Shown: positions 1-8,946 of the stretch, piece by piece
How positions within the stretch are numbered: position 1 is the first letter of the stretch
Layout of the letters: each line of letters begins with the position of its first letter
From: Pseudomonas graminis
GTDB lineage: Bacteria; Pseudomonadota; Gammaproteobacteria; Pseudomonadales; Pseudomonadaceae
Assembly: GCF_004364335.1 (NCBI RefSeq)
Contig: NZ_SOCR01000012.1
Span: 45,816-109,815, forward strand
Direction: 5' to 3'
Length of the DNA stretch: 64,000 nt
The notes under the pieces: generated by a model
Database searches by the model: none
The model's input: only the letters and a program-made list of their open reading frames with translations
Told to the model about the DNA's origin: nothing
Position numbers and translations under genes: made by a program

Positions 1-2
1 AC

Positions 3-455
3 GCCTTCGCCAGCAAGCCGGCTCCTACGGTTTCGCGTTTCAAGCAGTGGCCAGGTGCAGATCCCTGTCTGCGCCCCGCCGATCAACCCGGAAACACACC
101 CCTCTGTAGGAGCCGGCTTGCTGGCGAACCCGATTTATTCCTCACCGATGATGTGACTGCCCCGACGCCTTCGCCAGCAAGCCGATATCTACGGATCGTG
201 TGTACGCCACAGATTGTGGGCGTTACCGAGATCGGTGTAGGAGCGCGCTTGCCCGCGAAAGATTTTACCTGTGACACACCGGTCGCCTGAACCACCGCCT
301 TCGCGGGCAAGCGCGCTCCTACAATGGGGCGTGGCCTACGGACGATCCGCATTGGGCGCAAAACCTGCGGGAGCAAGCTTGCTGGCGAATGCATTCGTGC
401 AGACGCTGCAATGTCGTGTGGCCCCACGCCTTCGCCAGCAAGCCGGCTCCTACGG
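3..455. repeat. Cluster of seven REP palindrome units
   Basis: Seven copies of a short Pseudomonas REP-type unit lie in alternating orientation at about 3-30, 105-129, 165-194, 235-260, 295-323, 366-391 and 426-455. Five carry a core reading CCAGCAAGC in one orientation; the two at 235-260 and 295-323 carry the related GGGCAAGCGCGCTCC core and form their own inverted pair. Short translated stretches across this DNA have no protein character, so I read the first 540 bases as non-coding. Such arrays normally sit between transcription units; this one precedes the cobalamin operon. Confidence 0.9.
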
Positions 456-565
456 TTTTGCGTTTCAGGCAGGCACCGGCTTCTACGGTTTCGCCTTCAA
501 GCAGAGGCAGGTGCGATCCCTTGATTGACGCTCTGGGGTCAACCCTCTAACCTTCGCGCCATGTT

Positions 566-760
566 TCAGGTGCCCGGGAGTTTGGTCCACAGGGTGAAAC
601 AGGGAAGCCGGTGCGATTGCTCATGCGATCAATTCCGGCGCTGCCTCCGCAACGGTAAATGAGTCAAGGCCACGCACGATGCCACTGTGTTCGCTGAGCA
701 TGGGAAGGCGCCTGGCCTGCCACGCTGTGGCAACTCATGAGTCCGGAGACCGGCCTGATC
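566..760 (+). promoter_or_regulatory. Cobalamin (AdoCbl) riboswitch upstream of cobO
   Basis: The conserved blocks of a cobalamin riboswitch occur in order: GGTGCCCGGGAG at 570-580, GTGAAACAGGGAAGCCGGTG from 594, the B12 box core CTGCCTCCGCAACGG around 642-656, GCCACTG at 680-686, GGGAAGGC near 702, and the closing GAGTCCGGAGACCGGCC around 740-756. By family knowledge it binds adenosylcobalamin and represses downstream expression. It lies about 120 bases before the cobO start, so it probably controls the whole ten-gene operon. The GTG/ATG-rich DNA between 737 and 880 is untranslated leader. Confidence 0.95.
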
Positions 761-880
761 CATCGAACAGCGTCACGGAGGGCGATGCTCTGCTGCAGGC
801 CGGGCCCATGTCCGGTGCCTGCTGACAGTCTTTGCCTGTGCCCTCCGTTTGCCACACCTGCCCTCAAGCGGAGAGCTGAG

Positions 881-1492
881 ATGAGCGAATCCCCCGAACG
901 TGACGAACGCCACCTGGCGCGCATGCTGCGCAAAAAGGCGGTGATGGACGAGCGCATTTCCAGCGCGCCCAATGAATGCGGACTGCTGCTGGTCTTGACC
1001 GGCAACGGCAAGGGCAAAAGCAGCTCGGCGTTCGGCATGCTCGCCCGCGCCATGGGCCATGGCATGCAGTGTGGCGTCGTGCAGTTCATCAAAGGCCGCC
1101 ACAGTACCGGCGAAGAGCTGTTCTTCCGCCGCTTCCCCGAACAAGTGCGTTACCACGTGATGGGCGAGGGTTTCACTTGGGAAACCCAGGACCGCCAGCG
1201 CGACATTGCTGCCGCCGAAGCCGCCTGGGCCGTGACCCGGGAAATGCTCAAGGACCCTTCCATCGGCATGGTGGTGCTCGATGAGCTGAACATCGCCCTC
1301 AAGCACGGTTATCTGGACCTGGAGCAGGTGCTGATCGACCTGCAGGCACGCCCGCCCATGCAGCACGTGATCGTCACCGGTCGCGGGGCGAAGCAGGAAT
1401 TGATCGACCTGTCCGACACCGTTTCGGAAATCGGCGTGGTCAAGCATGCCTTTCAGTCCGGGATCAAGGCGCAGAAAGGCATCGAATTGTGA
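881..1492 (+). CDS. cobO: Cob(I)yrinic acid a,c-diamide adenosyltransferase
   Basis: CobO/BtuR transfers the 5'-deoxyadenosyl group of ATP to cob(I)yrinic acid a,c-diamide in the cytoplasm. The 203-residue product has the usual family length and a P-loop GNGKGKS at residues 41-47; the VVLDELN stretch near residue 130 fits the Walker B-like strand. I chose the ATG at 881, preceded by GGAGAGCTGAG; an in-frame ATG at 737 lies inside the riboswitch and is rejected. The stop overlaps the GTG of the next gene by four bases, so translation is probably coupled. It is the first gene of the riboswitch-controlled operon. Confidence 0.95.
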   Translation: MSESPERDERHLARMLRKKAVMDERISSAPNECGLLLVLTGNGKGKSSSAFGMLARAMGHGMQCGVVQFIKGRHSTGEELFFRRFPEQVRYHVMGEGFTWETQDRQRDIAAAEAAWAVTREMLKDPSIGMVVLDELNIALKHGYLDLEQVLIDLQARPPMQHVIVTGRGAKQELIDLSDTVSEIGVVKHAFQSGIKAQKGIEL

Positions 1493-2790
1493 GTGAGCGC
1501 CAACCCCGGCACTGCCCGGCAGTATTGATCGCCGCCCCCGCGTCCGGTCAGGGCAAAACCACCGTCACCGCCGCGCTGGCCCGTCTGCATCGCAATCAGG
1601 GCCGGAAGGTGCGCGTGTTCAAATGCGGGCCGGACTTTCTCGACCCGATGATTCTCGAACGCGCCAGCGGCCATCCGGTGTACCAACTGGACATGTGGAT
1701 GATCGGCGAGGACGAAAGTCGGCGCCTGTTGTGGGAAGCCGCCGCCGATGCCGACTTGATTCTCATCGAAGGCGTCATGGGCTTGTTCGACGGCACGCCG
1801 TCCAGCGCAGACCTGGCGAGGCGTTTCGGCGTGCCGGTGCTGGGCGTGATCGACGGCACGGCCATGGCCCAGACCTTCGGCGCCCTGGCGTTGGGGCTGG
1901 CGCGGTACCAGCCGGATCTGCCCTTCGCCGGCGTGCTGGCCAATCGCGTCGGCACGGTGCGCCATGCACAGTTGCTGGAAGGCAGCCTGACCGAAGGCCT
2001 GCGCTGGTACGGCGCGCTGTCGCGGGAGACCGGCATTGAGCTGCCTAGCCGGCATCTTGGTCTGGTTCAGGCCAGCGAGCTGAATGACCTGGACATGCGC
2101 CTCGACGCTGCTGCCACTGCGCTGGCCAGCACCTGCGACGCCACGTTGCCGCCGGCCGTGACCTTCACCGCGCCCGACTTTGTGCCCGCCGAGCCGCTGC
2201 TGGCCGGCGTGCGCATCGCCATCGCCCACGACGAAGCGTTTGCGTTTTTCTACGGCGCCAGCCTCGACCTGCTGCGGGAAATGGGCGCCGAACTGTCGTT
2301 CTTCTCGCCGATCCGCGATCGCGAATTACCCGATGCCGACAGTCTGTATCTGCCCGGCGGCTACCCGGAATTGCATCACACGGCGCTGGCGGGAAACCAC
2401 AGCATGGTCGCCGCCATTCGCGCCCACCACGCCGCCGGCAAACCCCTGCTCGCCGAGTGCGGCGGCATGTTGTACCTGCTTGATGCGCTGACCGACGTCG
2501 ACGGCCAGCGCGCCGAAGGGGTGGGCTTGCTCAAGGGCGAAGCCGTGATGCAAAAGCGTCTGGCTGCCCTGGCCTTGCAATCGGTCGAACTGCCGGAAGG
2601 CACGCTGCGTGGCCACACCTACCATCACTCCCTGACGAGCACCGAGCTGACGCCCATCGCCCGCGGGCTCAGCCCCAATGGCGGGCGCGGCGCCGAAGCG
2701 GTGTACCGCGAAGGGCGCATGACCGCGTCGTACGTGCACTTTTACTTCCCATCGAACCCCCAGGCGATGGCGGCGCTGTTTTTGCCATGA
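1489..2790 (+). CDS. cobB: Cobyrinic acid a,c-diamide synthase (glutamine-hydrolysing)
   Basis: CobB amidates the a and c carboxylates of (hydrogeno)byrinic or cobyrinic acid using ATP and glutamine. The 433-residue protein has an N-terminal dethiobiotin-synthetase-like ATP domain with ASGQGKTT at residues 18-25, and a C-terminal triad glutamine amidotransferase domain with the nucleophile Cys324 in AECGGM and a late HYH-like segment near 379. It starts at GTG 1489, overlapping the end of cobO. Position and partner genes match the late cobalamin operon of other pseudomonads. Confidence 0.94.
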   Translation: MSERQPRHCPAVLIAAPASGQGKTTVTAALARLHRNQGRKVRVFKCGPDFLDPMILERASGHPVYQLDMWMIGEDESRRLLWEAAADADLILIEGVMGLFDGTPSSADLARRFGVPVLGVIDGTAMAQTFGALALGLARYQPDLPFAGVLANRVGTVRHAQLLEGSLTEGLRWYGALSRETGIELPSRHLGLVQASELNDLDMRLDAAATALASTCDATLPPAVTFTAPDFVPAEPLLAGVRIAIAHDEAFAFFYGASLDLLREMGAELSFFSPIRDRELPDADSLYLPGGYPELHHTALAGNHSMVAAIRAHHAAGKPLLAECGGMLYLLDALTDVDGQRAEGVGLLKGEAVMQKRLAALALQSVELPEGTLRGHTYHHSLTSTELTPIARGLSPNGGRGAEAVYREGRMTASYVHFYFPSNPQAMAALFLP

Positions 2791-2800
2791 GCTCGCTCCC

Positions 2801-3451
2801 ATGACCGACCACACCTTCACCGACCCCGAGCGCGCCGCCGTTTACCGCGCCATCGCCGAGCGTCGCGACATGCGCCACTTCTGCGGCGGCACAGTCGCGC
2901 CGGAGTTGCTGGCCCGTCTGCTCGAAGCCGCCCACCATGCGCCGAGCGTTGGCCTGATGCAGCCGTGGCGGTTTCTGCGCATCACCGACCCGGCGTTGCG
3001 CGCGCAGATTCAGGCGCAGGTTGAGGAGGAACGCGTTCGTACCGCCGAAGCCCTGGGCGAGCGCTCCGACGATTTCATGAAGCTCAAGGTCGAGGGCATC
3101 AGCGACTGCGCCGAGGTGTTGGTCGCCGCGTTGATGGACGACCGCGAGAAACACATCTTCGGCCGCCGCACCTTGCCGGAGATGGACATGGCGTCGCTGT
3201 CGTGCGCGATCCAGAACCTCTGGCTGGCGGCGCGTGCCGAAGGCCTGGGCATGGGCTGGGTGTCGCTGTTCGACCCCCAGGCCCTGGCCGATCTGCTGAA
3301 GATGCCAACCGGTTCAAAACCCCTGGCGATTCTGTGTCTGGGCCCGGTCAAGGCATTCTATCCGGCGCCGATGCTGGTGCTGGAAGGCTGGGCGCAGCCG
3401 CGCGCGCTGCAAGAGCTGGTCTACGAGAACACATGGGGAGTGATTGCATGA
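2801..3451 (+). CDS. bluB: 5,6-dimethylbenzimidazole synthase
   Basis: BluB is an oxygen-dependent flavin destructase of the nitroreductase fold that converts reduced FMN into 5,6-dimethylbenzimidazole, the lower ligand of B12. The 216-residue protein shows the family opening RRDMRHF at about residues 22-28, followed by APSVGLMQPWRF and a GMGWVSLF segment that shapes the flavin site. It starts ten bases after cobB and its stop overlaps the ATG of cbiB. Its presence says this strain makes its lower ligand aerobically. A generic nitroreductase is less likely given the operon. Confidence 0.93.
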   Translation: MTDHTFTDPERAAVYRAIAERRDMRHFCGGTVAPELLARLLEAAHHAPSVGLMQPWRFLRITDPALRAQIQAQVEEERVRTAEALGERSDDFMKLKVEGISDCAEVLVAALMDDREKHIFGRRTLPEMDMASLSCAIQNLWLAARAEGLGMGWVSLFDPQALADLLKMPTGSKPLAILCLGPVKAFYPAPMLVLEGWAQPRALQELVYENTWGVIA

Positions 3452-4356
3452 GTGTGGCGTTATTGAGCGTCGCCGGGGTCGCGCTGGACGCGTTGCTCGG
3501 CGAGCCAAAACGGAACCACCCGCTGGTGGCGTTCGGCCGTTTTGCCGAGCGCATCGAACAGCGCCTGAATGCCGCCGGCCGCGGCTGGCGCAGCCATGGC
3601 GTGACCGCGTGGTTCATCGCCGTGATTCCGTTGACCTTGATCGCCACATTGCTCAGCTGGCTGCCGTTGGTTGGCTGGCTGGTGGAAGTGCTGGCGCTTT
3701 ACTGTGCGCTGGGCCTGCGCAGCCTGGGTGAGCATGTCGAGCCAGTGGCCCAGGCGCTGCGCAGCGACGATCTGCCTGAGGCACGTCGACGGGTCGGTTA
3801 TCTGGTCAGTCGCCAGACCTCCGAGCTGGACAGCACCGAAGTGGCCCGCGCGGCCACCGAATCGGTACTCGAGAACGGCAGCGACGCGGTGTTCGCGGCG
3901 ATTTTCTGGTTCGTCGTGCTGGGCGCGCCGGGCGTTGTGCTCTACCGCCTGAGCAACACCCTCGACGCCATGTGGGGCTATCGTAACGAGCGCTTTGAAC
4001 GCTTCGGCTGGGCGGCGGCGAAAATCGACGACCTGCTCAACTACATCCCGGCCCGGCTGGTGGCGTTGACCTACGCGCTGCTGGGCAACACCCGGCTGGC
4101 CTTGCGCTGCTGGCGCACCCAGGCCCCGAAGTGGGACAGCCCCAATGCAGGCCCGGTGATGGCGGCCGGCGCGGGCGCGTTGGGCGTTGAACTGGGTGGC
4201 CCGGCGATTTATCACGGCGAGCTGCATGAACGCGCGACCCTGGGCGAAGGCGTGCCGGCGGACGCGGACTCTATTGATCGCGGTTGGCAACTGGTGCAGC
4301 GCGGTGTATGGCTGTGGTTGCTGATCTTGTGTCTGGGGACAGAACTCTATGCTTGA
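3448..4356 (+). CDS. cobD: Adenosylcobinamide-phosphate synthase (integral membrane)
   Basis: CobD (CbiB in enterobacteria) joins the aminopropanol-type side chain to adenosylcobyric acid at the inner membrane. The start ATG at 3448 gives 302 residues, the expected length; a longer reading that begins at 3202 overlaps bluB and is wrong. The early DALLGEPKRNHPLVAFG motif and the central RLSNTLDAMWGYRN motif are hallmarks of the family, and several hydrophobic spans (residues 50-90, 150-170, 290-302) fit a membrane protein. ATGA overlap with bluB and an eight-base overlap with the next gene indicate coupling. Confidence 0.94.
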   Translation: MSVALLSVAGVALDALLGEPKRNHPLVAFGRFAERIEQRLNAAGRGWRSHGVTAWFIAVIPLTLIATLLSWLPLVGWLVEVLALYCALGLRSLGEHVEPVAQALRSDDLPEARRRVGYLVSRQTSELDSTEVARAATESVLENGSDAVFAAIFWFVVLGAPGVVLYRLSNTLDAMWGYRNERFERFGWAAAKIDDLLNYIPARLVALTYALLGNTRLALRCWRTQAPKWDSPNAGPVMAAGAGALGVELGGPAIYHGELHERATLGEGVPADADSIDRGWQLVQRGVWLWLLILCLGTELYA

Positions 4357-5341
4357 ACACGGCGGCCGATTGCGTGGCGCAGTCCTGAAATACGGCATCG
4401 ATGAGGCGGACTGGCTGGACCTGTCCAGCGGGATTTCGCCGTGGTCGTGGCCGATCCCGGTCATCCCTGAAGCGGCGTGGGCGCGCCTGCCGGAAACCGA
4501 TGACGGCCTGGAAGCCGCCGCCCGCCGCTATTACGGTGCCACAGACCTGCTGCCGGTGGCCGGTTCGCAAGCGGCGATCCAGGCACTGCCGCGTCTGCGT
4601 CAGACGGGCAAGGTGGGCGTGTTGTCGCCGTGCTACGCCGAACACGCAGAAGCCTGGCGCAACACCGGTTTTCTGGTGCGCGAGGTGCTGGAGCACGAAG
4701 TGGAGCGTTTCATCGACACCCTTGATGTGCTCGTCGTGGTCAACCCGAACAACCCCACCGGCCTGAGCCTGCCGCCGGAACGCCTGCTGGAATGGCACAC
4801 GCGTCTGGCCCAGCGCGGTGCGTGGCTGGTGGTGGACGAAGCGTTCATGGACAGCACGCCCGAGTTGAGCCTGGCGGCTTATACCCAACGCGCGGGCCTG
4901 ATCGTGCTGCGCTCATTCGGCAAGTTCTTCGGGCTGGCCGGTGTGCGCCTGGGTTTTGTGCTGGCGGAGCCGCGCTTTCTGAAAGTCATGGCGCGGCAGA
5001 TCGGGCCCTGGTCGGTCAGCGGGCCGACGCGCATCATCGGTCAGGTTTGTCTCAACGACGTCGCCGGCCATCAACGTCAGCGCCAGCGCACCGAGCAGGC
5101 CAGTCGGCGTCTGGTGGACGTGCTCAATCGCCACGGCTTTGCGCCCAAGGGCGGCTGTGCGCTGTTCCAGTGGCTGATCACGCCCCTGGCGGAAGCGCTT
5201 TACGAGTTTTGCGCACAGCGGGGCATCCTCCTGCGGATCTTTACCCACAACAGCAGCCTGCGCTTCGGCCTGCCCCGTGAAGAAGCGGACTGGCAGCGCC
5301 TGGAGCAGGCGCTCAGTGCATTTCCCCGGGAGCGCGTATGA
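4349..5341 (+). CDS. cobC: Threonine-phosphate decarboxylase (PLP-dependent)
   Basis: This class I/II aminotransferase-fold enzyme makes (R)-1-aminopropan-2-ol O-phosphate from threonine phosphate for the nucleotide loop of B12 (called CobC in Pseudomonas denitrificans, CobD in Salmonella). The 330-residue protein has the start HGGRL, the substrate motif LDLSSGISPW, the NPNNPTG turn at about 132-138, DEA near 169 and the PLP lysine in SFGKFFGLAGVRLGF. It overlaps cobD by eight bases and cobQ by four. Note that the phosphatase further down the operon also bears the name cobC in enteric nomenclature. Confidence 0.93.
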   Translation: MLEHGGRLRGAVLKYGIDEADWLDLSSGISPWSWPIPVIPEAAWARLPETDDGLEAAARRYYGATDLLPVAGSQAAIQALPRLRQTGKVGVLSPCYAEHAEAWRNTGFLVREVLEHEVERFIDTLDVLVVVNPNNPTGLSLPPERLLEWHTRLAQRGAWLVVDEAFMDSTPELSLAAYTQRAGLIVLRSFGKFFGLAGVRLGFVLAEPRFLKVMARQIGPWSVSGPTRIIGQVCLNDVAGHQRQRQRTEQASRRLVDVLNRHGFAPKGGCALFQWLITPLAEALYEFCAQRGILLRIFTHNSSLRFGLPREEADWQRLEQALSAFPRERV

Positions 5342-6807
5342 CCCTCGGCAAAACCCTGATGGTGCAGGGCACCACGTCCGACGCCGGGAAAAGCACGCTG
5401 GTGACGGCGCTGTGCCGCTGGCTGACCCGCCAAGGCGTGCGCACCGTGCCGTTCAAACCGCAGAACATGGCGCTGAACAGCGCGGTGACCGCAGACGGCG
5501 GCGAGATCGGCCGCGCCCAGGCCGTGCAAGCCCAGGCCTGCGGCCTCGAACCCCACACCGACATGAACCCGGTGCTGCTCAAACCCAACAGTGACACCGG
5601 CGCGCAAGTGATCATCCACGGTCGCGCCGTGACCACCATGAACGCTGTCGCCTATCACGACTACAAAGCTATCGCGATGCAGGCGGTGCTCGCTTCCCAT
5701 CGACGCCTCAGCGAAGGCTGGCCGGTGGTGATGGTCGAAGGCGCCGGGTCGCCGGCCGAGATCAACCTGCGCGCCGGCGACATCGCCAACATGGGCTTTG
5801 CCGAAGCGGTGGATTGCCCGGTGCTGCTGGTGGCGGATATCAATCGCGGCGGGGTTTTCGCCCATCTGGTCGGCACGCTGGAGTTGCTGTCCCCCAGCGA
5901 GCAGGCGCGGGTCAGAGGCTTCATCATCAATCGCTTTCGCGGCGACATCGCCCTGTTGCAACCCGGCCTCGACTGGCTCGAACAGCGCACCGGCAAACCG
6001 GTGGTCGGCGTGCTGCCCTATGTGATGGACCTGCATCTGGAGGCCGAAGACGGTCTGGACCAGCGTCAGACCGACAAGGCCGAGCAGGTCCTCAACGTCA
6101 TCGTGCCGGTCTTGCCGCGCATCAGTAATCACACCGACTTCGACCCGCTGCGCCTGCACCCCCAGGTCAATCTGCAATTCGTCGGGCCGGGGCAGGCAAT
6201 TCCTTCCGCCGATCTGATCATCCTGCCCGGCTCGAAAAGCGTGCGCAGCGATCTGGCCTACCTGCGCGCCAATGGCTGGGACACCGCCATCAACCGCCAC
6301 CTGCGTTATGGCGGCAAGGTGCTGGGCATCTGCGGTGGCCTGCAAATGCTTGGCGAGCAGTTGCATGACCCCCTGGGCCTCGAAGGCGCGGCCGGTTCAA
6401 GCCCGGGTTTGGGGCTCTTGGCCCTCAGCACGGTGCTGGAAGAAGAGAAGCAGCTGCGCAATGTGAGCGGCCACTTGACCCTCGAAAACGCTGACGTCAG
6501 CGGTTATGAGATTCATGCGGGCGTGACCACCGGCGTGGCGCTGGAACGTCCATTGGTCCAGCTCGCCGACGGTCGCTGCGATGGCGCATGCAGCCCGGAT
6601 GGTCAAGTGCTCGGCACCTACCTGCATGGCCTGTTTGAAAATCCTGCGTCGAGCAGCGCCTTGCTGCGATGGGCCGGTCTGCAGAATGTGCAGTCCGTGG
6701 ATTACCACGCCCTGCGCGAGCGCGACATCGAACGCCTGGCCGATCTGGTGGAAACCCATCTGGACGGCAAATTGTTACGCGAACTCTGCGGCCTGGAGCA
6801 ACCCTGA
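5338..6807 (+). CDS. cobQ: Cobyric acid synthase
   Basis: CobQ performs four ATP- and glutamine-dependent amidations on adenosylcobyrinic a,c-diamide to give adenosylcobyric acid. The 489-residue protein has the ATP-binding loop GTTSDAGKS at residues 11-19, FKPQNMALNS soon after, and a C-terminal GATase domain with Cys332 in GICGGLQMLG and the late GTYLHGLF motif near 430. It starts at ATG 5338 inside the last codons of the previous gene and stops one base into the next start, consistent with a single polycistronic message. Confidence 0.95.
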   Translation: MTLGKTLMVQGTTSDAGKSTLVTALCRWLTRQGVRTVPFKPQNMALNSAVTADGGEIGRAQAVQAQACGLEPHTDMNPVLLKPNSDTGAQVIIHGRAVTTMNAVAYHDYKAIAMQAVLASHRRLSEGWPVVMVEGAGSPAEINLRAGDIANMGFAEAVDCPVLLVADINRGGVFAHLVGTLELLSPSEQARVRGFIINRFRGDIALLQPGLDWLEQRTGKPVVGVLPYVMDLHLEAEDGLDQRQTDKAEQVLNVIVPVLPRISNHTDFDPLRLHPQVNLQFVGPGQAIPSADLIILPGSKSVRSDLAYLRANGWDTAINRHLRYGGKVLGICGGLQMLGEQLHDPLGLEGAAGSSPGLGLLALSTVLEEEKQLRNVSGHLTLENADVSGYEIHAGVTTGVALERPLVQLADGRCDGACSPDGQVLGTYLHGLFENPASSSALLRWAGLQNVQSVDYHALRERDIERLADLVETHLDGKLLRELCGLEQP

Positions 6808-7328
6808 TGCTGCAATTGATCCTTGGCGGTGCGCGCTCCGGCAAAAGCCGACTGGCTGAAAAGCTCGCCAGCGACAGCGACCTGAACGTTCTTTATATCG
6901 CCACCAGCCAGCCGCTGGACGGCGAGATGAACCAGCGCGTCGCCTTACACCGCGACCGTCGTCCGGCGGAGTGGGGGTTGATCGAAGAACCTGTCGAGCT
7001 GGCCCGCGTCCTCCGGGAAAACGCCGGGGAGGGCTGCTGCCTGTTGGTGGACTGCCTGACCCTGTGGCTGACCAATCTGCTGATGCTGGACGATCCGCAG
7101 CGGCTGACCCAAGAGCGCGAAGCGTTGCTCGATGGCCTGGCGGAACTGCCGGGCGACATCATTTTTGTCAGCAACGAAACCGGGCTGGGCGTCGTGCCCC
7201 TCGGTGAGCTGACCCGTCGTTATGTTGATGAAGCTGGCTGGCTGCATCAGGCGCTGGCCGAACGTTGCCATCGCGTGGTGTTCACCGTCGCCGGACTGCC
7301 CATGACCTTGAAAGGACCCACACTATGA
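6807..7328 (+). CDS. cobU: Adenosylcobinamide kinase / adenosylcobinamide-phosphate guanylyltransferase
   Basis: CobU (CobP) phosphorylates adenosylcobinamide and then transfers GMP from GTP to form adenosylcobinamide-GDP. The 173-residue product begins MLQLILGGARSGKS, with the P-loop GGARSGKS at residues 7-14, and carries the HRDRRP segment around residues 46-51 that includes the guanylylated histidine region, then DCLTLWLTNLL. The ATG at 6807 overlaps the last base of the cobQ stop; an upstream in-frame start at 6669 would run deep into cobQ and is rejected. The stop overlaps the cobT start by four bases. Confidence 0.94.
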   Translation: MLQLILGGARSGKSRLAEKLASDSDLNVLYIATSQPLDGEMNQRVALHRDRRPAEWGLIEEPVELARVLRENAGEGCCLLVDCLTLWLTNLLMLDDPQRLTQEREALLDGLAELPGDIIFVSNETGLGVVPLGELTRRYVDEAGWLHQALAERCHRVVFTVAGLPMTLKGPTL

Positions 7329-8377
7329 GTAACGCCTGGTGGCTTGCGCCTGCCCGAGAAGTCGACCACGCCTGCCGCGAACAGGCGCTGGCCCGGCAGC
7401 AGCAATTGACCAAACCGACCGGCTCGCTGGGCCGGCTGGAAGACGTTGCGGTACAACTGGCCGGTTTGCAGGGTCGCCTGAAACCCAAGGTAGACGAGGT
7501 CTGGATCGCGATTTTTGCCGGTGACCACGGCGTCGTCGCGGAAGGCGTTTCGGCGTACCCGCAAGCGGTGACCGGGCAGATGCTGCACAACTTCATCATG
7601 GGCGGCGCGGCCATCAGCGTGTTGGCGCGGCAACTGTCGGCGCAGCTGGACGTGGTCGATCTGGGCACGGTTGCGCCGCTGGATCTGCCAGGCGTGCGCC
7701 ACCTCAACCTCGGCGCGGGCACCGCGAATTTTGCCCAGGGCCCGGCCATGACCGAGGCACAACTGCACGCTGCCCTTGAAGGCGGCCGTGACAGCGTGCT
7801 GCGCGCCAAGGCGACAGGCGCCGAGTTGTTTATCGGCGGCGAAATGGGCATCGGCAACACCACCGTCGCCAGTGCGCTGGCCTGCGCGCTGCTCGATTGC
7901 CCGGCCACCTCGCTGGTCGGCCCCGGCACCGGTCTGGATGCCGAGGGCGTGCGCCACAAGGCGCAGGTGATCGAGGGGGCCCTGCGGCTGCATGCCGAGT
8001 CCGTCGGTGACGCGCTAGCCAGTCTGCGCGCCCTCGGTGGTTTCGAAGTGGCGGCGCTGGTGGGCGCCTATCTGGCCTGCGCCCAGGAGGGCATTGCTGC
8101 GTTGGTCGATGGCTTTATCTGCTCCGTGGCGGCGCTGGTGGCGGTGCACATCAATCCGTCGTGCCGGGAATGGTTGTTTTTCGGCCATCGTGGCGCCGAG
8201 CCGGGCCACCGTCTGGTGCTGGACGCGCTGCAGGCCGAGCCGTTGCTGGAACTGGGCCTGCGCTTGGGCGAAGGCAGTGGCGCGGCGCTCGCGGTGCCGT
8301 TGCTGCGTCTGGCCTGCGAGCTGCATAACGGCATGGCGACCTTCGCCGAAGCCGCCGTGGCAGACCGTCCGGCATGA
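7325..8377 (+). CDS. cobT: Nicotinate-nucleotide--dimethylbenzimidazole phosphoribosyltransferase
   Basis: CobT activates 5,6-dimethylbenzimidazole with nicotinate mononucleotide to give alpha-ribazole phosphate, the product of bluB thus feeding directly into it. The 350-residue protein shows LTKPTGSLGRLE near residue 30, AGDHGVVAEGVSAYP around 65, GEMGIGNTT around 170 and the C-terminal GMATFAEA that carries the catalytic glutamate region. ATG 7325 overlaps the cobU stop; the 3' end overlaps the phosphatase gene by four bases. Confidence 0.95.
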   Translation: MSNAWWLAPAREVDHACREQALARQQQLTKPTGSLGRLEDVAVQLAGLQGRLKPKVDEVWIAIFAGDHGVVAEGVSAYPQAVTGQMLHNFIMGGAAISVLARQLSAQLDVVDLGTVAPLDLPGVRHLNLGAGTANFAQGPAMTEAQLHAALEGGRDSVLRAKATGAELFIGGEMGIGNTTVASALACALLDCPATSLVGPGTGLDAEGVRHKAQVIEGALRLHAESVGDALASLRALGGFEVAALVGAYLACAQEGIAALVDGFICSVAALVAVHINPSCREWLFFGHRGAEPGHRLVLDALQAEPLLELGLRLGEGSGAALAVPLLRLACELHNGMATFAEAAVADRPA

Positions 8378-8946
8378 CCTTGCATCTTGACCTGCTGCGT
8401 CACGGTGAAACCGAATTCGGCGGCGGCCTGCGCGGCAGCATCGACGACGCGCTGACCGACACCGGCTGGCAGCAGATGCGCGCGGCGGTGGCTGATCGTG
8501 GGCCTTGGGACCGGATTGTCAGCTCCCCGCTGCAACGCTGCGCGCGTTTCGCCGACGAACTGGCCGAGCGACTGGGCTTGCCCGTCGAGCTGGAAGCCGG
8601 TCTTCAAGAATTGCACTTCGGTGACTGGGAAGGCCACAGCCCCGCGCAATTGATGGAAACCGATGCTGCCGGGTTGGGGCGCTTTTGGGAGGACCCGTAC
8701 GGGTTCACGCCCCCCAACGGCGAGCCGGTTGAAGTTTTTGCCACCCGCGTGTTGGCCGCCGTTGAGCGGTTGCAGCGGGCCTATGACGGACAGCGCGTTC
8801 TGCTGATCAGTCACGGCGGGGTGATGCGTCTATTGTTGGCCCGCGCCCGCGGTCTGCCCCGCGAGCAACTGCTGCAGGTCACGGTGGCCCACGGCGGTCT
8901 GTTCGGTCTCGACGTGCAGGCCGACGGTGAGTTGACGGAGGTTTAA
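8374..8946 (+). CDS. Alpha-ribazole phosphatase family protein (histidine phosphatase)
   Basis: A 190-residue member of the histidine phosphatase (phosphoglycerate-mutase-like) superfamily that by position removes the 5'-phosphate of alpha-ribazole phosphate or adenosylcobalamin phosphate. The catalytic RHGE motif is at residues 9-12 with the nucleophile His10, LDLLRHGETEF matching the family; the second histidine is in LISHGGVMR near residue 149. The enteric name is cobC, which I leave out because it clashes with the decarboxylase upstream. It ends TAA immediately before the ATG of cobS. Confidence 0.9.
   Translation: MTLHLDLLRHGETEFGGGLRGSIDDALTDTGWQQMRAAVADRGPWDRIVSSPLQRCARFADELAERLGLPVELEAGLQELHFGDWEGHSPAQLMETDAAGLGRFWEDPYGFTPPNGEPVEVFATRVLAAVERLQRAYDGQRVLLISHGGVMRLLLARARGLPREQLLQVTVAHGGLFGLDVQADGELTEV

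Noticed and set aside
3..455. CRISPR array or tandem repeats at the left end
   Set aside because: Units alternate in orientation and spacing is irregular; they are REP palindromes.
737..880. N-terminal extension of cobO
   Set aside because: The stretch lies in the riboswitch and leader; the ATG at 881 has a ribosome-binding site and gives the family length.
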